NCBI GenBank assembly: GCA_025769875.1 | Contig: JAGFNK010000017.1 | Location: 1 to 64,000, forward strand | Source: Russula earlei | Lineage: Eukaryota; Basidiomycota; Agaricomycetes; Russulales; Russulaceae | DNA length: 64,000 nt | Direction: 5' to 3' | Position numbers and translations under genes: made by a program | Part shown: one piece after another, positions 1 through 11,874 of the stretch | Numbering within the stretch: the stretch's first letter is position 1 | Layout: each line of letters begins with the position of its first letter | Notes under the pieces: model-generated | Seen by the model: only the letters and a program-made list of their open reading frames with translations | Told to the model about the DNA's origin: nothing | The model's database searches: none

Positions 1-1646
1 GAAAGCTCAGTATTGAAAGAGCCTTTGATGCATCACAGTGTATGATACCATCATTAAGAGATAACGCAGGAAGGACAGAAATATCTAGCACAATAAAAAT
101 CATGAGTTACATGGCAGTTATGGATTGCATGTCATGCACCATTGCCCTGACAGAAAAATGCCTTGTGTGTGGCTTTCCTGCCACAAATAGCCCAAGCTTG
201 TCCATGGTATGTTGTTTTGGCAATCAACAGAATTCTCATCCACAAAGACAAGCTGATTTGGATAATAGGTTCTGATATGTGCAGCAAATGCAGCTCACTT
301 TTCTTCACTATGCTCAAGTGCAGTGCATGAGAGCTATCCATCATGTATCAGAAGTTTGAAATGTACATAACAGAAAGTACATACCTTCTTCATACTAAGC
401 CAGCCTTAATAAGTGTCCTCCATATCACTGACACTGGATACTGACACCCCACATGTCTCTAACAGTTCCATATGCAACTTGTCAAGATAGAGATCTGGCG
501 CACTATTCAGAGTTGTGAGCAGGTGCTGTATGGGTCCAATTTCAATAAAAATGCCTGCTAGTACAGATTTTGGGCCACATACCTCAACATCATAGTCACA
601 AAGTGTCCAAGTGTTACGAACCAAGGCCAAGTCCTGGCCGTGGATTGTCCTATTTCACTCAAGAGAGACCTCTCTCACTTTGCATTGCCGACTCCTGTCC
701 ATTTTCTGGGCTATCTCTCCTGTGGTACAAGATATCGCTATTGCAAAGGCACTATAACACGACCAGGCACTATAACACGACCAGGCACCAATTTCCTAAT
801 CGGGTAATCATCGCGTGGCAGCCACATGGCCACCCAGCCACCATGGACCCAAAACAGCAGCACAAACTCTTAGAAACTGTTGCATAAATCATCTGATGTC
901 ATCAAGACTCCAATGACATCATGGCTGACTGAGCAACTCCACAGTGACCTCATAGGCTCACTAAGCGCTCCACAGTGACATCATAATGATGTCATCGCTC
1001 CACAATGATCAGTAATGCGCTCAGTAAGCCTGAAACTTGACACAAGCAAGTTTATGCCTCTGTAGTCCTATTGGATGGTACCAAAGAGTCTAGAATAGCC
1101 CCAGTTCTTTGTAATCGACCCTGTACACTGTATATAAGCCCCAATGAAGCATGGCAGTCATCAGACTGTCCATTTGTGATACTCTCATCTTCCTGGGTAC
1201 TCCCCTGCGACCGCTCAGTCTAAAGATTCCCCTCGCCTCCAAGGTACTCTTCAATGACCGCCTTGTTTAAAGCCCCTCGCTACACTGGCCTCCAGCCTTC
1301 GCCTCTGTCTCTTGCAACACGTACCAGTCCCCATCTGGTACCTCCTCATCGTTTGGCTCATCCTCTTGTTCAACGCCACCTTCGCCGCATACTATCTGTT
1401 CTGACCCTTGCCCACCTGCTCCTGAGTCCTTAGTGATCAGCAGTACATGTCTTGACACCAAGGGAGTTGAGATTTCCAGTGGCAGGAAAGTTTGACACCA
1501 CCATTTTGCTTGAAGTTGGTGATGATCTCTTTCACTTTTTGCTCACTTACATCTGTATACATGGAGATTTCCTCCACAGACATGGTTGTGTTGAGACAAA
1601 TGATGATCCATTGCACTTCTTCTGAGACTGCTTTGCCTTTAGCCAT
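1..1646 (-). pseudogene. Mariner/Tc1-like DDE transposase remnant, split by a solo LTR
   Basis: The minus-strand reading frame starts at 1646 with MAKGKAVSEEVQW and a helix-turn-helix-like segment (VEEISMYTDVSEQKVKEI). It resumes at 611 as TLCDYDVEV, followed by a second DNA-binding-type stretch (DLYLDKLHMELLETCGVSV) seen in fungal mariner-like transposases. A putative intron with donor GTATGT begins near 384. Further down, in another frame, are VFVDENSVD, matching the first catalytic Asp region of DDE_3-type transposases, and LPALSLNDGIIHCD, which runs off the left edge. The reading continues exactly if the LTR at 612-1457 and one TSD copy are ignored, so the gene was intact there when the LTR arrived. 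Later frame changes make it a pseudogene. The family call is from motif resemblance only; the C-terminal catalytic residues lie outside the window. Confidence 0.7.
612..1457 (+). mobile_element. Solo LTR, family D, TSD CCAAG
   Basis: An 846-bp sequence begins TGTTACGAACC and ends CTTGACA. It is flanked by perfect direct repeats CCAAG (607-611 and 1458-1462). A TATA-like tgtatataag lies near 1129. A second copy in the opposite orientation is at 13505-14333. No internal retroelement sequence accompanies it, so it is a solo LTR left by LTR-LTR recombination. An 18-bp tandem duplication (ggcactataacacgacca, twice, about 749-786) is present here but single in the other copy. Short ORFs inside are not credible genes. 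Confidence 0.93.
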
Positions 1647-1838
1647 GGTGGTGATGGGTGTGTTGAAAAAATTTCCTCTTTGGGAACAAAGACATCTCAG
1701 CCATCTCGGAGTCAGAGTCAGACTCCCCGATTACCACCACCCCCAGTCCCCTCTGCCCTCATCCACCATCAACCCCTGTCATAGCTTCATCAGTGTTGAG
1801 ATTATCATTGATTTGGTGTGTTACCACTACCCTGGGAT

Positions 1839-2196
1839 GTTGTGATGTAATCACAGCTCAGATGCATTGATGTGTTGGTTACACGGACCAGGCATCACTG
1901 GTTAGCTCAGGCGCATGACACGCCAGATCATGCAGACTGGCTCAGCTCATATGCTGAGATCTGCGTAGTTATGATTACTTTGCTTAGAAATGCTCTCACG
2001 TATTTAAGAGGCTCTCAATAAGTTAGATTGCTTCAGTCTTGTCTTACACAATACTGAAGTGAGTACTTACTGTTTCCTATCTTATCTCTTGCATCTAATC
2101 ACACATTGTAGATATCTTGTGATAGGTATTACTGAATTACAGTCTTGTCTTACACAATACTGAAATATCTTGTGATAGATCTTAAGGATCTTATCA
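1839..2196 (+). mobile_element. Probable copia-type 5' LTR
   Basis: The stretch begins TGTTGTGATG and ends ttatca. It contains a promoter-like tatttaag and is followed directly by ttgttatcataacc, which resembles the primer-binding region just inside copia LTRs. The copia-like coding remnant downstream supports the call. No matching right LTR was found before 4665, so both boundaries are provisional. Confidence 0.5.
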
Positions 2197-4230
2197 TTGT
2201 TATCATAACCTGCACCCATCTGCTTCAACAGGTTATGGGCCCTGACCATGTCTAAAGTCCAAAGTCGAAGATTCACACACAAGCTTATCATTTTTTCCCT
2301 CTTCACAAGCCTCTGTTATCAGATGACACCCTACCCCCTCGGTCCCTGGAGCTGAAGGATTGATGTGCACGTTATCTATCACATGTCAGGGGTACTGATT
2401 TGATCTTCAACAATCCGGCAACAACTGCTCTGTTAGCCTGGGTTGGCGATTCACAATTACCTAAAGTTTACTCATGGCACCCTCACCTAATGTTTATGTT
2501 CCCTCCTTGATCTCGATCACTCGCTTGGTCATCTCACTTACTGGCCATTACCCCACATCATGAATAGTTATCACGCGTCACATTACCAACCTATGATAGC
2601 CCTCCAGTGACACCACTTGCATTTGGGATGCTGAGGAAGAGTTTCTACTTAGGCATGCTTTTGCAATATACATTTAGAAGGTCACATTGGCAGTAACAAA
2701 AAATGACATCAAATTGTATACTTGCAAGCTCAAGTGGGAGGAACTCAAATGTGCATATGGTGGCGTCAGATCAATGTCAAGCATTCTACACATGGGCATC
2801 CCTTACACGCACATTCCTAGATGTTAGATGACACACATCAGACATTCCCATGATTGCAACAAACGATGCATGGATCACTCTCCAATATAACCATTTATTC
2901 ATATCAAATCTCCATTTCACCTCTATGTTTATCTAAAATGTTACCTGATGCTTACTCGGCTGTCGCGTTGACAAATTCTAGCCTCCGGCGCTCCGATGGA
3001 CCTTTCCCCACACAATCCAGGTATGGATCAGTAATGAAGATGGTTGTCAGGCCAGCCTCTCTGCCTCACAAAATATAGTCATTCTGGTAAAGACACACAA
3101 TGCTATGTCCAAAATATAATGCTGTTATTGCAATAAACTTGGGCACTCAGTCTGGACTACTGGAAGGAGAAGGCGACGAATACAAAGTGACAGGCACTGA
3201 CATGAACGTCAGTGCACACATAGTTGGCACTACTGCTACTATCACCAAGGTGTCAGATGTCCAATGAATATGAGATTCTTGGTTTCCCTTTACATGGTGG
3301 CTAGATCTTGATCAACTACAGAGCTCCTCATTATATTAGTCTGTTCCAGACCCCTGACTTCATTATTTGCGCTCTGGCCTCCAAATCTATTACTCTGGGA
3401 GGTTATACAGTCATCAGACAGATTGGGACTGGATCTGCATCCGTCCTGTCTACCAGAAGGCCTTGGAGATATCCTTATTAACCCTCATAGACATTCTACA
3501 TGTACCAAAGGCCGATGCATGCAACTACACAGTGCACATGCTACTTCAGAACAGGGGATGCATCACTTACACTCAAGAGGGGTGTTCAAATTTACACATC
3601 AAAGATTGGAACATCACACACAGCTATCTGGAAAACAATCTATTGTTTATTGACTTCATAACTCCAGCTCTACACATGCAAAGAAGTGTCCTATCATTAC
3701 ACATCTTGCATCAGCGCATGGGACATATGTTTCCACCATGCATTAATCTATCACAGTGATTCTGGTACTCGGATCTCGCTTAGCACTATGGATTGTGATC
3801 AGTCATCTATCTTGTCTGGGGTATGCACTTGGCTAGCAAGCTTGGCTAGCAAACACAACTTCTTTTCTCGGTTGCCCCTTAGCAATTGGATCCTCAGCTA
3901 CAGATTATCTACAGCACTTTAGCTGATCTGCTGCATGCAAGATCAACTTGAGGTGCTAGCTATTAGGCAATGCACGCTCACATACTTATCAGTTCATGGA
4001 GGGATCAAACATAGATTAGCAATGCTAGATTCACCACAGGAGAATGGAGTGCCAGATAGATGGAATCGGACCCTTGAAGACAACATGCAGTCAAAGTTGC
4101 ATGGCGCTGGTCTTAGCCTCGGGTTCTGGAGCTTAGTACTAATGCTGCCATCCATACTAATGATCGGACTCCATCACGCATTCTCTGTGTACGCACACTT
4201 CATACACTGTGAACAGATGGACTGACTCTG
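2197..4230 (+). pseudogene. Copia-type retrotransposon internal remnant (gag knuckle, integrase)
   Basis: The region is read on the plus strand through many stops and shifts. Around 3118-3165 it gives CYYCNKLGHSVW, a decayed CCHC gag zinc knuckle. At 3990-4225 one open frame gives HGGIKHRLAMLDSPQENGV, followed by WNRTLEDNMQSKLHGAGL and FW. These match the GI-K, TPQQNGVAER and MNRT-LHDAGLP-FWAEA blocks of copia integrases. Reverse transcriptase and RNase H are not recognisable, and no 3' LTR follows. It is therefore a truncated, strongly mutated copy with no intact product. Confidence 0.72.
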
Positions 4231-4664
4231 GTTGTCTCACAATTCCACCTTCTTCAGATGTAGGGTATATGTCTACATGCCTGACCGTTGAAGTGCATCA
4301 GGTGATGTGCAAGTGAGAACGTGGGACAGTTGAGACCAGAGGGAGAGGAATGTTGAAGAGCAAGGAACCCTTCCAGCTTGTGGACAAGATGCTTCTTGAG
4401 GAATGAGATCGGGGCCAATAAGGTGTCAAGACAGAGCCATGGAAGGTGGGAATTGAGAGGGAGAGAGACAATGAAGGTGAGAAGTCAAGAAGGAAACAAG
4501 AATTTGAGGAGTTGAATGCATTGGTTTTGCTTCGAGAGTCATGGCGGCACATGAAAGGGAGATTTTTCAGAATCAAAGGGACTGTTATTCCGAGAAATAA
4601 CTAGTGTCTTTTTATACGAAGCAAGAACTATGAGAGGGAGGAATATTTTGGGGAGTGGGGGTAC
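4231..4664. other. Gene-free A/G-rich interval
   Basis: This purine-rich interval lies between the copia remnant and the next solo LTR. I see no coding signal or recognised repeat. It is the local target of the LTR at 4665. Confidence 0.5.
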
Positions 4665-5526
4665 TGTCATGAACCATTCTCCGGAGAGGGCCCTTGAAGG
4701 ACCCTTCCTTATAGGAGGAAACCCAGCCTCTATGGTGTCACCCTGTTCACACGAGCAAAAAGGCAACAAAAGACAGTATTAGGGCCTTCTTAAGGACCCT
4801 TTGGAACGACCCTAGGAGCTCTACAATAGGCACTAACCTAGTATCAAAGGCCCTACAATGCGTTATTAGACCAACTCTAATAACTATAGAACGAACTATA
4901 AGGCAATACTAAGGACCTTAATAGAAGTATTAGGGTCAACTCTAAGGACCCTAATAGTACTATATAAGGGCCTTATAAGATGACACTATTCCCTAACCAA
5001 ACTACAAGTCCTCAAATGACCGACCCTAAACTAACTAACAGGAAATGAATCAGGTGCTCGCACGTGCACTAAAGCAGTGAACACGTGGACAATGGAAGCT
5101 CTTACTCATCAAGAGAAGCCTTCTTACTCAGCAGCTTACTGAGCATGACTGAGCATGCTCAGTAAGCGTCCTCCGACTTCTTACTCATCACTCTATTGTG
5201 CTTGATAACAAGGTTATGACTTGTTCCCTATTTAGCAGTTCTCTTGTAATATATAAGCGCTCAATAAAGTAGCGGACAGTCCTCAGACTGTCCATTTGTT
5301 TACGGCACTCTCTACCTCTGGGATACTCCTTTAAGGACCATCCCCTTGTGACTAACCTGGCCTCTTCCCTGCATGACTGTTCTACTCTCACAGTAGCAGT
5401 ACCTCTCTGGTATCTGTTACTACTCTGGACTCTACTCTTTGCCCACGCGGTCTTGGACATCTATCGACTCGTCTTCGAGCTTATCCCTCACTCTTGAACT
5501 GGATAGTTCAACAGTGAGTCTTGACA
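4665..5526 (+). mobile_element. Solo LTR, family C, TSD GGTAC
   Basis: An 862-bp sequence begins TGTCATGAACC and ends CTTGACA. It is bounded by perfect direct repeats GGTAC (4660-4664 and 5527-5531). It contains the palindromic-looking gagcatgactgagcatgctc and a TATA-like tatataagcgctc near 5250. A longer copy occurs at 19210-20594 and a 3'-end fragment near 10160-10265. No internal domain accompanies it. Confidence 0.93.
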
Positions 5527-5781
5527 GGTACGAGAGATGCGAACAGTGAGTAGGAGAAATGAAGTCTGTGTAAGGAATCCAAAACACATAAGGTAAATGA
5601 AACCAGTCAGAAGTAAACAAATCAAAGAAGACAAAGGCAGTTGGAGAATTCATAGCTGAAAACAGGCAGAGAGGTAACATACGATAGTTCTGGCAGTGGT
5701 AATTGTGCATCATCAGGGCACTGAGCCCTCACATCTGACTGCAGTGATGATGGCGAAAGATGGACAAATGTGTCATGGTAG

Positions 5782-6318
5782 TCACAGCAGGGCAATGCAA
5801 TGAAAGGGGGTCAAGAGCTGGCTGACAGGTGTGGGTGCGATTGGTATGTGATGAAAGGAAGTCAAGAGTGGACTGGATGGTGCAGATGGAATTGCTACAC
5901 GATGAAAGGAAATCGAGAGTGTGGGTGCGAGATGGTCGACGAGTTCACGAGGTGGTGGACTGCAAAATGATGAAAGGACAAGGAAGGTGATGACATGGTC
6001 GTTGAGGGCGTGAGGTGGCGGACTTGAAAACAATGAAAGGTCTAGATGAATGATGATGGGGTCAACAAGGATGTGAGGAAGTGGGCTGGAAGAACATGAA
6101 AGAGAGAGCTTTGGTGACATCATTGACAATGGGGCAAGGAGGTGGGCTGGAAAAGCATGAGAGAGAGAGGGCTTTGGCAATGTCTGTGCTTCAATATTGG
6201 TCCAGAAAACTGGTGATGTTGTTCTCATGAAGCGTGAAGGAAGGTGGTGGTGGAAGGAATGAAATGGAAAAATGGAGATAAGGAGAAACTCAGGGGGAGA
6301 GACTTGATAGAGAGACAT
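5782..6318. repeat. Diverged minisatellite-like tandem array
   Basis: About seven imperfect units of roughly 50-65 bp are anchored by a recurring atgaaagg, followed by G/A-rich text such as gagtgtgggtgcga and gtgggctgga. The 178-residue minus-strand ORF across it (P, S, H, L-rich, degenerate repeats) is best explained as a by-product of the array. A coding role is not excluded. Confidence 0.6.
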
Positions 6319-6949
6319 GTGAGGCGTAGGAGTTAGTTTTCACGGGGATCATGTTGGCAGTCAACCAATACCCCCAAATCACATGACTCCACAGCCAGCG
6401 GGAATCTGCCTTACACTGTCATAATCTTATCATGTGACAAGCGCATACTGCATAGCCAGAGGACATGTTATAGACACTGCTCCACCTGCACAACTCTTGG
6501 TCCCTACAGGACTGGTGACATTCTCTGCCTTACTTTCACATGAACCAGATCATTGGCACTTCGTTCCATGGCTCTGGAAACCCCATTAGACTCCCTCACA
6601 CCACACTCACTTGATCTTACCCCACCTATACAGCCAGTTCCACACACTCTGCCACACCATTTATGCCATCACCACTTAGCATTATTGGGACAATTCATTG
6701 GTCCGCTGTGTCCACTCTCAACTCAGTCTTATTGTGTCCGCATTCCGAATGCCTCAGAAGGACCACACACACAGATCTAAGAGGGCACTTATCACATACA
6801 GCTTGGCTATGCAGAAGTGATCACTAGCTACATATCAGGAAGCTTCAACAATCAGCTGCTCCATTCTTAGCCTTGCCAAGTCATTGCCATCACAGCCCCT
6901 GTCCTGCCCACTGCTGCCTCTCGTCCATCTGCACCTGCTTCATCTGCCA
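6319..6949. other. Gene-free interval left of solo LTR B1
   Basis: C/A-rich and CpG-poor sequence. I see no domain, no long frame with plausible composition, and no repeat partner in the window. Confidence 0.45.
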
Positions 6950-7440
6950 TGTCATAAGTACTGGTATCTCAGACTGGACTGGCAACTGGACAAGCCTACC
7001 CAGACAAACCTCACATTTCCTGCACGTTCTCATGACTCACTTGCCTCACATGTACCACCACCTTCCAGCATGTTCCAGTCCGATCGTCTCATTGTTACCT
7101 CATGCCTACCATTTGATATAGGTAGTATCTGTCTATATAAACCTGTCAAGTAGAGGAGAACAAGCCCTAAGCTTGTTCTCCTGTGAAATATCACTGGTTT
7201 CAGCTTTAGGACTGTAGGCTTACAGAATCAAGCAAACTGTCTCATAAAACCTCCCAATTGCTTAAGTCTTTGAACGTGAAGACTTATTCACTATATTCCC
7301 TCCCCGCAGTACACACTAGCCTTCGCTGTGTTGTCACCAAGAACCCCAAACTTTGTGAGAACTTGTCGTCTCACTTGACTCAGTGTGTACGTCTCGCACG
7401 CAAAACAATTTGTCAGTGACACCAACCCCAGTTGGTGACA
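6950..7440 (+). mobile_element. Solo LTR, family B, TSD TGCCA
   Basis: A 491-bp sequence begins TGTCATAAGTACTGG and ends GTTGGTGACA. It is flanked by perfect TGCCA repeats (6945-6949 and 7441-7445). It contains the TATA-like tctatataaacc near 7131 and a gaacaagccctaagcttgttc inverted repeat just downstream. The second copy is at 11382-11874 on the opposite strand. Confidence 0.93.
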
Positions 7441-7989
7441 TGCCATCTAGTTGTTTCAGTTCTGTTGGCCATTCTGTTGGCCACATGTGCTGCCTTGCTG
7501 TCTCAGTCCCAGTCACCGCAGTCTCAGCCTCCTTGTTGTCCCCTCTAGCTACCATTACTTTGGTCCAGCCAGCCCCTACAATGTCAGCTTCGTCTGGCTT
7601 CTTCCACCACTTCAGTCTCACTTGCAGCCATCGCCTGGGCTCATCCATGCCACCATCTTGGTCTCAACCCCAACCGTTGTTTTAGTCTCATGCAACACAC
7701 ATTGTCCAAGAAGGCCCCAGACCTGAGCTTAGTCACTCGCCACCTCAGGAGGAGTAGAAACAGCCTCCACACTGCCAGTGCCAGAGACGCTGCTGACACA
7801 AGTAATATGCCCCACACCACCCCTCATGTCGCCTCATCCCTGTAGGTCTGAATGTGTCATACAACAGTGTAGACCATTAGGCATTCAAACATCCCAACAA
7901 GGTCCATACTGTCATAGATTATGGTTGATCAAGAGCCATTTCTGGGTATCTCCATGTCTGATCGTTCATCTCTCCCAGACCACTATCAT
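7441..7989. other. Gene-free interval between LTR B1 and the synthetase pseudogene
   Basis: T/C-rich, CpG-poor sequence. No recognisable gene. It may be decayed upstream sequence of the adjoining pseudogene. Confidence 0.4.
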
Positions 7990-8480
7990 TTACGAAGCCG
8001 ATGAGCCCAACAGATCCCTATGCTGAACTGCCACATGAAACTTCTAGTGTTGCCAATGTACTAAAAATCTCTCAGCATCAAGTAAGGCAATACTGTCTCT
8101 ATCTACCTTCCTATGGCATGGCAAGCAGTCGCTGCCCTCCTTGTGTGTAGTGCTCATCAGTGCTGTCCACTCTGTTGTGTTTGCTGGCTTCTCTGTATAG
8201 GCGCATCATGACCATATCAATGACTGCCAGAGCCGCATCATCCTTATTGCCAATGAAGGGTGTTGTGTTGGGAAGACTATTGCAACCAAAGCAATAGTTG
8301 ATTCAGCACTCAAGGGCTGCCCACACGTTGAGCATGTCCTCAGTTCTTAGGCGCATGGGGAACAAAGTTCCATGGACGCAGGGCCATGACAAGTGGTGGC
8401 ACGAGGAGATGAATGCGGGTCCTCAATTTCTGCATGCCAGATATCTTGTCAGTGGAAGATCCACTCTTTATCCTTTATGT
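7990..8480 (+). pseudogene. Acetyl-CoA synthetase gene fragment (decayed)
   Basis: Read across frameshifts, the segment gives LPHETSSVANVLK, then a YLP-containing stretch with WQAVAALL, then CQSRIILIANEG, GKTIATKAIVDSAL and CPHVEHVL. MGNKVPWTQG, DKWWHEEMNAGPQF and PDILSVEDPLFILY follow. These correspond in order to acetyl-CoA synthetase blocks: the Y-LPM...AVA-LAC region, the DEG-RGGK-I-K-IVD-AL region, GRD-WWHE, and E-PLF-LYTSGS. The piece stops just before the TSGSTG nucleotide loop. Stops and frame changes show it is dead. It covers roughly 150 residues of a ~650-residue enzyme and has no introns I can identify, so retroposition or transduction is possible. Confidence 0.78.
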
Positions 8481-9379
8481 GAGATGCCTGCTTTCACATG
8501 CCCATCAGCAGTGTGTCTGAACTCACTGCAGAGGAGGGAACCCATGATGTGCAAGTTCCAGGTCTCACTTGAGACCACACACATACAATACTGTGGTACA
8601 CTGTGTGGGAGAGCAAAATGAAAAGTTGACAAAATGACAAAGGTATGCAATGTTATTTCTCCCTGCCATATGTACAAAACTCATCCTTCCTCCAGTCACC
8701 ACTCTGCTGGCTCACATGTGGCCAGCTGCCAACAGTTCAAAACTTGAATGCCACTGCTCACATCCACCTCTTCTGTTGTTGGACAGGACCAGGGAATGCT
8801 TCCTGCAGTCGGTGAAGGGAACCTTCAGCTCTATTTTGAGAATTATGTTGTGGATGAGCCAGGTGAATGGAGCAAGCTTTCATGTCCAAGGGCCAACAGC
8901 AATTTCCTAGTTTCAGGTAAGTATGACACACCACATATGGAAGACATTTCCTGATGGCTTGCATAATAAAAAGCCACATTTTTTGAAGTGTGAGAGGGGT
9001 AAGCGGTGTGAAATGCGACAATCATAGTGCACGAATGCCACATCACACATGAGAAATGCCAAAAGGTGCCCGACAGCAGCACACTGTTGCTCACCATGCG
9101 GCTCTGACCTACCAAGCCACCCCCCCATTGTTCATCATCATTCACCGCCACTGTACTCAAGGGCTTGCAGCCCACCATCGCCTCACCTCACCCATTCACA
9201 CATGATTGCAATCACTGCCTCAATGCACGCCTCACATCATCGTTTCAATTTTGTCTTATCACTCTTCTGTCAGTCCTTGTCCAGTCCCATGAATGTGCCT
9301 TCTTGCACGCTATGTCATAAATAGTTGTATCATATCATGTGCTCAGCTGTAGGGATAATGTAATTTTATCATGCTTGGG
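8481..9379. other. Gene-free interval after the synthetase pseudogene
   Basis: No domain recognised. The 8748-8954 frame reads plausibly for a short stretch but matches no family I know and may be more decayed coding sequence. Confidence 0.4.
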
Positions 9380-10010
9380 GTCAGCACCCCAAAATGTGAA
9401 ATTTCAATGAGTGAAACCAATTATTTGGCTGCCTCTGGATACAGTACATGAGGTTCTACTGTCCAAGTTTCAAGGCAATCCATCGAGAAATGGTTGAGAT
9501 ATGACAGTTTGAAAAATTGCACACAGATGGGCACCCAAAATTTGAAACTTCAAGAACTGATAATTAAACACCAACTCTTTGGCTGCACCTAGACACATTA
9601 CGAGATCCCACTGTCCAAGTTTCAAGGCAATCCATTGAGAAATGGTTAAGATATGGCAGTTTGAAATTTCACACTCAGATTGCACCCAAAAATCAAAACT
9701 TCAAGAACAAAGAATTAGACCCCAACTCTTGGGCTACACCTAGATACAGTACATGAGATCCCACTGTCAAAGTTCCAAGTCAATTGATTCAGAAACAGTT
9801 GAGATATGGCAGTTCAAAGTTTTGCACTCATGTCAGCACCCGAAAATTGACATTTCAAGAACTAAATATTAGGCTCCCATATTTTAGCTGCACCTAGATA
9901 CAGTATATAAGGTTCTACTGTCAAATTTTCAAGGCAATCTGTTGAGAAACTGTTGAGATATAGCAGTTTTAATTTTGCACTTGAAATGACATCCAAAAAT
10001 GGCAAGTGCA
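9380..10010. repeat. Tandem repeat, ~153-bp unit, about four copies
   Basis: The phrase gtccaagtttcaaggcaat and its variants recur at 9461, 9613, 9766 and 9920, giving periods of 152, 153 and 154 bp. Each unit also contains gagatatggcagttt, gcacccaaaa, acttcaagaac and ggctgcacctaga in the same order. Divergence is moderate. No ORF is conserved between units. Confidence 0.88.
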
Positions 10011-10159
10011 AGGTCACATGAAAACAACAATAACTCACTTATATAACTAAATTACATTCATTAACACATGATTGAAGTCCTGATTCTCTTGCTGACACAA
10101 TTACCTTTTATGATAATTCAACCCACCACTAAATGTCAAAGACTGTGACTGACCAACTG

Positions 10160-10265
10160 GTACTTGTTATTCATTTGGACTGTACTCTTTGCCAACTCCA
10201 TTTTGGATCTTAATTGACTCATCTCTGAGCTACTCTGCTGCTCTTGAACTGGATTGTTCAACGGT
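10160..10265 (+). mobile_element. Fragment of family C LTR (3' end)
   Basis: The text ggactgtactctttgcca, followed by cttgaactggattgttcaac, aligns with the last ~100 bp of the family C LTR (5410-5515), with substitutions. The rest of that LTR is absent. Confidence 0.65.
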
Positions 10266-10483
10266 AATAGGGCTGTGCACCATCCATATTATGGCCATGG
10301 CCATACAATGCATGGTAGGTTGATGGATACAGGTGACCATATACTGTCTGTATACTGAATACCTTCAAGCTCTGATGGTATGGTATGGGTAGCAATAAGG
10401 CTGTATTATGGTCAACAGAAATGTATTCATGTGAAAATTCAATATAATGTTGAGATGTACTACAGTCAAAGTTGCAATGCAGC

Positions 10484-11371
10484 TGTTACACCATTTTCCT
10501 TTTACGTTTACATCTTACCTTTCGCTATGGACTGCTTGCTTCCGTATGTCCCTTTACTTACTGGTCTTGTGATCTCTTATGTCTTGTGATCCCTTCTGTG
10601 TTATCATGTGATCCATACACATCCAGGTAACACTGGATTGCTGTTACTTTCCCTTTGTTTGGTTCTCTTCCCATTTATATTCACTTCTTGGTTTCGACTG
10701 TGCAATGCTGCGCACCTACTGTGCAGCACAGTTACTTGGTTTTGACTCATTCATGGCCTCATTCCTATGACTCCTACTTATTATGACTCCTACTATACTA
10801 GTAGCACAGTCAAAGTGCAGCTATTGCTGTGCTTCTCCTGTATATATAAGCTCAGTACTTTGTGACCAAAGCCCTAAGCTTGGTCTCTTGTAGAATCCAA
10901 CCTACTCTTGTCCAACATATTTGCCTGCAACCCACTTCACTCCTAATCCTCAAACCACATCCACCTCTCCATTTCATCAACTCTTCACACACACACACCA
11001 TCCACCATATACTCTTTGCCTTTCCCTTCCTTTCCTAAGAGTCTCTCTTCACTCCCCTGAGAAGAGCTCTCCTCCTTTAAGACCTACCTTCCTCTACTCT
11101 CTCTGCATTGTTCAAGGTCCCCGACAGACTTGAACGCATATAGCTAGTGGAACCACCCCTAGTCTATCCCATCATAAACTTACCCTAGCTTCTCAACGGA
11201 CTGAGTTGTACTAGGAAGGGTCTATTGGCCATAACCTGTCTAGCATAAAACACTTCAACCACTGCAGGGATCCTTACTCTTTATACACAGGAACCAGCCC
11301 ATTTCTTGAACACCTCTCTATCATCGACTTGTCTTTACGCTTGTGAACTGACACGGCTAGTTACCATGACA
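10484..11371 (+). mobile_element. Solo LTR, family A, TSD GCAGC
   Basis: An 888-bp sequence begins TGTTACACCATTTTCC and ends TTACCATGACA. Perfect GCAGC direct repeats flank it (10479-10483 and 11372-11376). It has a TATA-like tatatataag at 10841 and a pyrimidine-rich leader after it. The inverted copy is at 18270-19150. Confidence 0.93.
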
Positions 11372-11381
11372 GCAGCTGTGG

Positions 11382-11874
11382 TGTCACCGACTGGGGGTGG
11401 TGTTGCTGACAAATCGTTTCACGCACAAGTCATGTGCACTGAGTCGAGTGAGATGACGAGTTCTCATGAGATTCGGGGTTCTCGGTGACAACACAGCGAA
11501 GGCTAGTGTGTACCACAGAGAGGAAGTATACTGGAGAAGTCTTCGCGTTTGAAGACTTAGAGAGATAGAAGAGCTTTCAAGACCATTGCTTGATTCCCTG
11601 CAAGCCTACAGTTCCTGAAGCTGAAATCCAGTGATATTCACAAGAGAACAAGCTTAGGGCTTGTTCCCTTCTACTGACAGGTTTATATAGACAGATATAT
11701 CCTATATCAAATGGTAGGCATGAGGTAGCAACGAGACAATCGGAACTGGAACACACTGGAAGGTAGTGGTACATGCGAGGCAAATGAGTCATGAGAATGT
11801 GCAGGAATCGTGAGGCTAGTCCGGGTAGGCTTGTCCGGTTGCCGGTCTGGTCCGAGGTGTTGGTACTTGTGACA
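11382..11874 (-). mobile_element. Solo LTR, family B (second copy), TSD TGTGG
   Basis: A 493-bp reverse-oriented copy of the LTR at 6950. It runs from TGTCACCGACTGG to GTACTTGTGACA on the plus strand and is flanked by TGTGG (11377-11381 and 11875-11879). Its left TSD abuts the right TSD of the family A LTR, so the two insertion points were only five bases apart. Confidence 0.93.

Noticed and set aside
570..887. 105-codon ORF similar to a minus-strand ORF at 14076-14381
   Set aside because: Both lie inside family D solo LTRs; the similarity reflects the repeat, not a gene.
5782..6318. 178-codon minus-strand ORF
   Set aside because: It follows a diverged tandem array and has P/S/H low complexity; no domain or start context.
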